From positions 14,910,001-14,974,000 of the forward strand of contig CAMQGK010000144.1 in NCBI GenBank assembly GCA_947000775.1: a DNA stretch of 64,000 nucleotides, read 5' to 3'. Below are positions 60,601 through 64,000 of this stretch, one piece after another. Source of the stretch: Pterois miles (Eukaryota > Chordata > Actinopteri > Perciformes > Scorpaenidae). The notes below the pieces were generated by a model that was not told the DNA's origin, ran no database searches, and worked only from the letters and a program-made list of their open reading frames with translations. Numbering within the stretch: position 1 is the first letter of the stretch; each line of letters begins with the position of its first letter. Position numbers and translations under genes: made by a program.

Positions 60601-61830
60601 GGTCATCAAAGTGTCATTAAGTTGTCAAGGCGGTTATTGGCTATTTCTTTTTATTGTTGAGTATTTCTTCACTTTTACTTACTCTTCTTTTTGATCAGAA
60701 AGAACATCTTTCAACCAAATGACTGATGGTCCTTCTTGGTCTGCAAGCATCTGACAGTCAGATGTGTGTTGTATGAGTGTATGTGTTCTGTGTTGGTCTA
60801 TTTCCATTTCCTGTGAGTGGACTCTCTATCATCGATGTCCTCCACAGTCAGCAGTTTCTACCACCGTGGAGTCTTCTCCAGAGCAGATTTTAATCAAAGT
60901 CTGCTCACAGCTTACTGTGAGTTAGAGCTGTTTTTGGAATAATTTGGTCAGAAAATTATGAAAAAATGTAGATCACAATTTTCTGGAGCCCAATATGACA
61001 TTATTAAATAGCTTGTTTTGTCCCATCCCTAAATCTAAATGCATTCACGTTACAGTGAAGGAAAGCAACAAATCATGACATTAAAGAAGCTGGAAGCAGT
61101 CCGATTATCTATCAATCGACTATATTAATCAGCTAATTCTTTTAGCATTAGTGAGTCATATTTGTAAGAACAACCTACACAACAGCCTTATCAAACTATC
61201 TGGCATGTTTAAAATGAAATCAGCAAACAGGTGGAGCTGCCGGTCTTTTCAGATGGTGAGCAGTATGCTGCCTGCAGACCTGCAGAGCCTCTGTACAACA
61301 CTCGCCACACTCCAGTCTGGTTACTATAGAAACAGCCAACCTCACACAGCTTGTTGCTCATCCTTTAAAGGATTTCACTGGCTATATCTCTTTAAAAAAA
61401 CAACAAAAGTAACATTTTTGAATGGCTTATTTCAATTTTTCTTTCTTCTTTGTTGATTCGCGCTTTCATAAGGCAGCACTAATGGAAATTCTCAGCATTT
61501 TCAGGCGCTACATTCGCAGGTCAAACCGAGATGACCGCTAGTAGTGTCATCTCTAAAATGAACTGGTTTGCCTACGATTTGTGTTTCTCATCTCATCTCC
61601 GACACACGCTAAGCATTGATACACACCTTGCAACTGAAGCTACGGCCCGTGAAACCTCATCGCCCATGTGTGTGTTCGTTTTTCTAGTTACACCCGTGAG
61701 GCCGGCGTGCGCTCCCTAGAGAGGAAGTTGGGGGCGATTTGCAGAGCCGTGGCTGTGAAGGTTGCAGAAGGTCACAGAGTCCCCAAGCCAGAGGCTTTGA
61801 CCCCTGAAGGCCCAACACAGCAGAGCGGAG
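39442..61830 (+). CDS. LONP2: peroxisomal Lon protease 2 (LONP2), 13 exons, 3' part outside window
   Basis: Exons: 39442-39674, 43979-44114, 48393-48506, 50629-50760, 50991-51113, 51200-51363, 52652-52746, 53583-53701, 53817-53956, 57652-57793, 58532-58682, 60265-60391, 61688-61830; every intron is GT-AG and all phases join. They give 606 codons closely matching human LONP2 from its start. Residues about 10-220 form the Lon N-terminal substrate domain (LPLLLTHEGVLLPGS), followed by a coiled stretch and an acidic patch. The AAA+ module has Walker A GPPGVGKT (380-387), Walker B VFLLDEVDK (443-451), sensor 1 IATAN (493-497) and the LLDRM arginine (509). LONP2 is an ATP-dependent serine protease of the peroxisome matrix that helps process and degrade PTS2 and beta-oxidation proteins. 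The Ser-Lys protease domain and PTS1 are past 64000. Confidence 0.97.
41498..41698 (-). mobile_element. GGCTGTCAA-ended non-autonomous element, end fragment
   Basis: Inverse orientation: AAGCTAGTATGACATGGTTG, ACTAGTATCTTCACTGTAG, TTAAAACTGAGCCTACTACA and a terminal CACTTTGACAAACCCTAC. It is the outer end only. Tc1-like copy B begins 30 bases later. Confidence 0.8.
41729..42855 (+). mobile_element. Tc1-like DNA transposon, inactivated copy B
   Basis: The ends are inverted (left CACTGTTAAAAAAAAATAGG, right, inverted, CACTGCTCAAAAAATAAGG) and each adjoins TA. The frame from 42070 encodes a helix-turn-helix (TSVRAVARRFAMSVSTVFRA) and a basic GGGRRRATT region; a shift near 42330 separates it from the catalytic part. 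FTDESRF (first aspartate, 42473-42493) and VMVWGGISL are present. Sequence breaks off after ILRP, so the second aspartate and third acidic residue are deleted. It is a different family from copy A. Confidence 0.92.
43979..44114 (+). CDS. LONP2: LONP2 exon 2
   Basis: 136 bases encoding IGTAGIAVQVVGSNWPKPHY and TLLITGLCRFSV of the N-terminal domain. The acceptor has a long CT tract (CTCACTCTGTCTCTTCAG); donor GTAAAA at 44115. Confidence 0.97.
44577..45117 (+). pseudogene. hAT transposase fragment with BED-type zinc finger
   Basis: 44881-45117 encodes CLVCNKHVTVFKEYNLCRHF followed by ETKHAEKY and a Lys/Glu-rich helix. The C-x2-C and H-x4-H pattern is that of the BED zinc finger at the start of hAT (ZBED/GTF2IRD2-like) transposases. 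The frame stops at 45115-45117 before any catalytic region. Upstream 44577-44650 (CAGCCCGCCGGCCGGAACC) resembles the end of fish hAT elements. There is no sign of a host gene. Confidence 0.75.
45315..45543 (-). repeat. dispersed non-autonomous repeat, copy 2 (inverted partner 10888-11110)
   Basis: Its inverse shares AGTGTGTA, GTGTATAATCACCTGAAAC, GTTGTGTTTTC and CATGTTTCTAC with 10888-11110 in order. Confidence 0.65.
45826..46978 (-). mobile_element. Tc1-like DNA transposon, inactivated copy C
   Basis: The ends are inverted copies: GCAGTTGCAAGAAAAAGTAT on the left and the inverse of ATACTTTTTCTTGCAACTGC on the right, followed inward by AACCCTTTGGGATTACTTGG on both sides. On the minus strand the second aspartate (MQHDSDPKH, 46228-46254) and the third acidic residue (SPDLNLIE, about 46141-46164) survive. 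The first catalytic block (TDEAKIELFG, near 46480) is out of frame, with TGA where the family has Trp. This is a third Tc1 family in the window. The expected TA at the ends has mutated. Confidence 0.9.
47590..47790 (+). repeat. dispersed repeat, copy 2 (partner at 175-460)
   Basis: ACAAACATCATATCTGTGAG, GGGATCAAAAAAAATAT and CTGAAATAAGGTCCC match the repeat upstream of IL34. Confidence 0.6.
47800..48080 (-). repeat. dispersed repeat, inverted copy (partners 55255-55660 and 63640-64000)
   Basis: Here AACTCATGTTTACAGTG, CAAGTGAGAA and GTCGCCTCCTGCTGG read as the inverse of CATTGTAAACATGAG-like, TTCTCACTTG and CCAGCAGGGGGCGAC in 63640-63780. A common fish retroposon-like repeat. Confidence 0.65.
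48393..48506 (+). CDS. LONP2: LONP2 exon 3
   Basis: 38 codons, phase 0: VEQLDKLEQYTTPATEGVTA, then ELGELSHKFYQAALQ. It has about five more residues than human in the variable middle. The donor (CAG/GTGTGG at 48507) lies at the start of a GT-rich tract. Confidence 0.95.
48507..48566 (+). repeat. GT-rich minisatellite overlapping the intron 3 donor
   Basis: Units of GTGTGGGTGT, then GTGTGTGT and GTAGGTGTGT, begin at the first intron base. Several GT dinucleotides compete for the donor role; only the first continues the LONP2 protein. Confidence 0.9.
48871..49434. mobile_element. foldback element, 564-bp imperfect palindrome
   Basis: The left arm starts CTATGGGGC, continues AAACTATTTG and TTGTGTAACTG; the right arm ends in the inverses CAGTTACACAA, CAAATAGTTT and GCCCCATAG at mirrored spacing. 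Inside, a degenerate unit around AATGTGTA and AATCTG repeats at least eight times on the left and as its inverse (TACACATT, CAGATT) on the right. The centre lies near 49160. No protein is encoded. Confidence 0.85.
49630..50135 (+). mobile_element. Tc1-like transposon fragment D (N-terminal part only)
   Basis: AATGGGGAAGAAAGGG at about 49766 begins a degraded transposase start (MGKK, then LSDFE across a damaged frame). It continues with RQAALSILETADLLGFSYTS-like sequence and a RVYRGWSEKEKISSE block at 49890-49935, then GVPL-like codons near 50130. This is the helix-turn-helix portion of a fish Tc1 family. The catalytic part is absent. Confidence 0.75.
50599..50626 (+). repeat. GT microsatellite in the intron 3 acceptor
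   Basis: (GT)13 is followed by ATAG, the acceptor of exon 4. It occupies the place where a pyrimidine tract is expected. Confidence 0.92.
50629..50760 (+). CDS. LONP2: LONP2 exon 4
   Basis: 44 codons, phase 0: MLDMSVPVVAKFRRLLDSLP and MIRTSNKEKLQ, nearly identical to human. The acceptor is GTGTATAG at 50621-50628, preceded by a GT repeat; donor GTGAGG at 50761. Confidence 0.96.
50991..51113 (+). CDS. LONP2: LONP2 exon 5
   Basis: 41 codons, phase 0: VLDAVTLEERFKKALPMLTR, then QIEGLKLLQKTRK, the helical end of the N-terminal domain. The acceptor TGTGATGTGAAG is purine- and GT-rich, a weak site; donor GTAACA at 51114. Confidence 0.97.
51200..51363 (+). CDS. LONP2: LONP2 exon 6
   Basis: 164 bases after a short 86-base intron. 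It encodes the acidic linker (LDEEDEDEDGDD) and MPEAALRVCLKELKR leading to the AAA+ module. Acceptor TATGTTCAG, donor GTGATC at 51364. Confidence 0.96.
51364..52651 (+). other. LONP2: LONP2 intron 6
   Basis: 1.29 kb, AT-rich. No element or gene was recognised. Confidence 0.7.
52652..52746 (+). CDS. LONP2: LONP2 exon 7
   Basis: 95 bases: LKKMPQSMPEYALTRNYLDL, then MVELPWSKST, the conserved pre-AAA+ Lon signature with the PW pair. Acceptor TGTATTCAG, donor GTAAGT at 52747. Confidence 0.97.
52747..53582 (+). other. LONP2: LONP2 intron 7
   Basis: 0.84 kb. No recognised element. Confidence 0.7.
53583..53701 (+). CDS. LONP2: LONP2 exon 8
   Basis: 119 bases: LDIRAARTLLDNDHYAMDKL and RRVLEYLAVRQLK, the helix before Walker A. 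Acceptor CACTCCTCAG, donor GTGCGT at 53702. Confidence 0.97.
53817..53956 (+). CDS. LONP2: LONP2 exon 9 (Walker A)
   Basis: 140 bases: GPILCFVGPPGVGKTSVGRS contains the ATP-binding P-loop (Lys386, Thr387). LGGVCDQSDIRGHR is the conserved Lon segment that follows. Acceptor CGTCTTTAG, donor GTATCA at 53957. Confidence 0.98.
54645..54962 (+). repeat. dispersed non-autonomous repeat, copy 4 of 4
   Basis: AAGCTACAGTTGGTAAATTT, AAAAAGATCATGTTCCTCTG, CCAATCAGAGCC, CAAATATGAATCA and TTCGCTGTAAAATG match 22048-22410 in order. Confidence 0.75.
55020..55254 (+). repeat. dispersed repeat fragment
   Basis: CATATCTCAGGAACACCTAG, CCACTTGGACTCAAGGGTGA and TCAAAGGTCAAGGTCACTG have the wording of a widespread fish repeat, recognised from memory. 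One copy in the window. Confidence 0.5.
55255..55660 (+). repeat. dispersed repeat, copy 2 of the 63640-64000 family
   Basis: GATGATCATTTAGT, AATTATGGTCCCATTTAGAG, ATGCTTTAGG, CTTGTGATTGA, CCACAACATTGTC and AAGATGGCGAC correspond in order to 63775-63980. Confidence 0.75.
56252..56810 (+). mobile_element. GGCTGTCAA-ended non-autonomous element, long copy
   Basis: Starts AAGGCTGTCAAAGTTGATGC and runs through GTTTTAACGGCACTAATTTC, GACATGCCCACTTTATG, GTCAAGTCAGCACACTGAC and AGGGTTTCTGGGCAATATG to CATTTGCATCAAGCAGCAG. The right end is missing. Confidence 0.85.
57652..57793 (+). CDS. LONP2: LONP2 exon 10 (Walker B)
   Basis: 142 bases: TYVGSMPGRIINGLKTVAVN and VFLLDEVDKLGKSLQGDPAA, with the Walker B Asp447-Glu448. 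Acceptor CTGTCTCCAG, donor GTCAGC at 57794. Confidence 0.98.
57794..58531 (+). other. LONP2: LONP2 intron 10
   Basis: From about 57970 to 58380 the wording (AAGTTCACACTATACAAC, TCATCAGATTGCTGTACTG, CATGACTGATCGGCGAC) suggests a known fish non-autonomous repeat, unconfirmed because no partner copy is in the window. Confidence 0.5.
58532..58682 (+). CDS. LONP2: LONP2 exon 11 (sensor 1)
   Basis: 151 bases: VLDPEQNHCFTDHYLNVAFD, then LFIATANTTATIPPALLDRM with the sensor 1 Asn497 and arginine 509. Acceptor TTTGCATAG; donor GTGGGC at 58683, after GTACCAG. The phase-1 join to exon 12 restores VPGYTQEEK. Confidence 0.98.
58683..60264 (+). other. LONP2: LONP2 intron 11
   Basis: 1.58 kb. Around 59080-59420, GGACAGCCATTGGCCGATAT and ATTCGGTCAACCTCTGAATC suggest a repeat of unknown type. 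A TTTTATTGAGTTTTTCCATA stretch near 59778 resembles a retroposon end. No gene was recognised. Confidence 0.5.
60265..60391 (+). CDS. LONP2: LONP2 exon 12
   Basis: 127 bases: YTQEEKVEIAHRHLIKNQLE, then QHGLTPQQL, the small alpha-helical AAA+ subdomain. The acceptor GTGTGTGTTGCAG has a GT-rich lead; donor GTACAC at 60392. Confidence 0.97.
60392..61687 (+). other. LONP2: LONP2 intron 12
   Basis: 1.3 kb. No recognised element or gene. Confidence 0.65.
61688..61830 (+). CDS. LONP2: LONP2 exon 13 (last exon in window)
   Basis: 143 bases: YTREAGVRSLERKLGAICRA and VAVKVAEG hold the sensor 2 region of the alpha subdomain, followed by a variable linker (VPKPEALTPEGPTQQSG). The codon split with exon 12 reads Ser where human has Arg. 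Acceptor TTTTTCTAG, donor GTAAGA at 61831. The next exon is not in the remaining 2.2 kb. Confidence 0.97.
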
Positions 61831-62417
61831 GTAAGATCCTGAGTTCTCTGTCTGTTTTCTGTCTACATGTCTGTCGGCTGATTGGATTTTTATTATTATT
61901 CAACCTTTATTTAACCAGGCAAATCATGTTGGCTTTTTATCAGATAATTGCTGGAAACAGAATATACTGCCTCTCCTCACTGGTAGGGTTGGTTTGGTGT
62001 AAAAATTTCATATCTGTTTGATATTGAGCCAATCACTAGACTGGACGGTATACCAAATGTCATCACTAGGGGTTGCACTTGAGTCAGCAGCTGTTCTTGA
62101 GTGGAACATAATGAAACTGATAAAGCCCATGAATGAGTGCGGTGAGTCCAGTCTGCTAGTACTCCATCTCTGAAGATGGTTTAAAAACTAAATAAGAACA
62201 AAATGTACACAGAGAAGCAGAATCATGCTGTTTTATTGTCTTCAAGGCCAAAATGTTGTCATAGTGGCGTTGTTGTAGTTTTCTCTGAGACCAACTAGTC
62301 CTGCCATGTCTTGTCTTGTCGTCCCAAAAAACACAACTTTCTTGTAAACAAAGGCAACATGCACCATCAGACACTCGCGACTTTGTTAGTCCGTTTTGTT
62401 AGTCCGTTCCGTAGTCC

Positions 62418-62927
62418 GGGCTGTCAATCAGTTAAAGTATTTAATCATGATGAGTCGCAAATTAATCACATTATCTGTTCAAAATGTCTCTTTTAAGAGG
62501 AGATTTTTCAAGTTATAATTCTCTTATCATCATGTGAGTGTGAAATTATACTTGCTTTATGCAAATGTATGTATATAGGTATTATTGCAAATCAGTTATT
62601 AACAACACAAAACAATGACAAATATTGTTCAGAAACCCTCACAGTTACTGCGTTTAGCATAAAAATATATGCTCAAATCATAACTTGGCATGAGCTTGTC
62701 TGTAAAGGGGAGACTTGTACATACCCATAGAACCCATTTTCAATCACGTATCTTGAGGTCAGAGGTCAAGGGACCCTTTGAAATGGTCAGTTTTTCCTTG
62801 CCAAAATTTAGCGCAAGTTCGGAGCGTCATTTAACATCCTTTAAAACTGAGCCTGCTCCAGTCTGAAAATGGCAAGTTGTGTTAATGCATTAAAACAAAT
62901 TTGCATTAACAAGCCTTGAAAGCCCTA
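62418..62927 (-). mobile_element. GGCTGTCAA-ended non-autonomous element, both ends present
   Basis: Inverse orientation, from GGGCTGTCAATCAGTTAAAG to AAGCCTTGAAAGCCCTA. Internal words TGCTTTATGCAAATGTATG, CAGAAACCCTCACAG, GTAAAGGGGAGACTTG and GAGGTCAGAGGTCAAGGGA match the other copies. It is one of the two most complete copies, at about 510 bases. Confidence 0.85.
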
Positions 62928-63639
62928 AAATAAATATAATATTATGTTAATCATGTTGTTCTATTGCTTTTTACGAATGCTATGAACGTTGAATTTAGCC
63001 CCGTGACACTGTCGGCACATGTTGCTGATTTGCTACTCCTTTTTAATTTGCCAGAACGTGTCGTAATGACAAATTCGAGTGTAGCCAAACTGGAAATCAA
63101 CCCAACTTTACTAACTGGAAGCTACCATCATGTGACTGGATGAGCTAGACTGAAACAGTGGTTTCAAACCATGAACGGCAAAATAAACGCACATTAATGT
63201 AGGATTTCTCTGTTCTATTGGTGCGCACACACACACACACAGCCACGAGTGCACCAAGTTTAACAGAACAGACATTTACTACAGAACACCTTCACCTTTC
63301 ATTCCTCAACTTGACAGTGACTGCTTAGAGCACCTGATGATGCACGTCTGTGTACACCATCACTAATTAAGACAAGCACGGGCATAATTAAGGATTTACA
63401 TGATCGGTCCATTAATGTGCTCAAGTTTCAAGGTTCTGGTATTGTGCATGCTGTGCTTACTGACGTGGACACTAGAATGTAACCGAGCCGTTGTTAATAT
63501 TACTAGTAACACCTGTGCTTTTCCTGCTATGACAAGTCAAAACATCTACCATGATAAAAGCCTATCTGGATGATAATGCTGCAAATTGTCAAGCATTAGA
63601 AGCAGTGAGTAAGCCAGTGAGGAAGTGCTTTAAACTTGC

Positions 63640-64000
63640 ATTTTTTCTAAAAGCCAGCAGGGGGCGACTCTTCTGGTTGCAAAATGAAGTCTGAATGTAT
63701 AGAAGTCTATGAGAAAATGAGCCAACTTCTCACTTGATGTATTAACTCAGTAACCATTGTAAACATGAGCATGATGTTCATTTAGTCAATTATGGTCCTA
63801 TTTAGAGTTAAAGAGACTATAAAGCAGGGGATGCTTTAGGACCTGGCTACCTTGTGATTGACAGGTCGCTACCACAGCGTTGTCCGGTTTGGGTGGAGTC
63901 CGTGTTTTCCTCGTACAACTTTACTTAGCTGTACCCTCTCATGTCACTCCTGGTTGAAAAAAAAAACAAGACGGCAAGAGGCAAAGTGCTGAACTCAAGG
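63640..64000 (+). repeat. dispersed repeat, copy 3 (runs to window edge)
   Basis: CCAGCAGGGGGCGACTCTTC, TCTCACTTGATGTATTAACT, CAATTATGGTCCTATTTAGA and CAAGACGGCAAGAGGC match 55255-55660 and the inverse of 47800-48080. Confidence 0.75.

Larger units (their letters stand above)
61831..64000 (+). other. LONP2: LONP2 intron 13 (continues past window)
   Basis: ATTATTCAACCTTTATTTAA followed by CCAGG at 61894-61918 resembles a retroposon tail. A GGCTGTCAA-ended element lies at 62418-62927 and another dispersed repeat at 63640-64000. No further LONP2 exon was found. Confidence 0.7.

Noticed and set aside
1..64000. CRISPR arrays, operons, bacterial-type promoters
   Set aside because: The sequence is animal nuclear DNA with spliced genes; the repeats are transposons and microsatellites, not regularly spaced direct repeats with unique spacers.
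61831..64000. Search for the next LONP2 exon (protease domain)
   Set aside because: No frame encodes the expected protease-domain sequence; the interval is repeats, so the rest of the gene is beyond the window.

Overview
This is vertebrate nuclear DNA, almost certainly from a teleost fish. It is AT-rich, has long introns, and is full of repeat families typical of fish: Tc1-like transposons, hAT derivatives, a DIRS-like tyrosine-recombinase fragment, truncated LINEs, and short non-autonomous elements present in several copies. There are no operons, CRISPR arrays, rRNA genes or recognised tRNA genes. The species cannot be named from the sequence alone.

Two protein-coding genes could be reconstructed exon by exon with consensus splice sites, both on the + strand. 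(1) IL34 (interleukin-34, a secreted ligand of the CSF1 receptor): seven coding exons from 1035 to 31774, 217 codons, complete from signal peptide to stop, with a probable non-coding 5' stretch from about 783. Intron 1 alone is 16.9 kb. (2) LONP2 (peroxisomal Lon protease): thirteen coding exons from 39442 to 61830, giving 606 codons that cover the N-terminal substrate domain, the whole AAA+ ATPase module and the start of the linker. The proteolytic Ser-Lys domain and the C-terminal peroxisomal signal lie beyond the right edge.

Layout: 1-782 upstream DNA with an interspersed repeat; 783-31774 IL34, with intron 1 holding a LINE with a perfect 13-bp target duplication, a Tc1-like element, a DIRS-like fragment and a locally duplicated segment; 31775-39100 IL34 3' flank with several repeats and a degenerate zinc-knuckle LINE ORF1; about 39100-39441 the LONP2 promoter, TATA-poor with ETS-type sites; 39442-64000 LONP2, with three further Tc1-like remnants, a hAT fragment and a 564-bp foldback palindrome in its introns.

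The two genes have no known functional partnership: one is an extracellular cytokine for macrophage-lineage cells, the other a peroxisomal quality-control protease. Their adjacency is a synteny fact rather than a pathway. I found no convincing new biological system. The most interesting signals are structural: GU-repeat tracts at both splice sites of LONP2 intron 3, microsatellites that grew inside or travel with dispersed repeats, the foldback palindrome, a back-to-back ETS palindrome at LONP2, and the colinear duplication inside IL34 intron 1.
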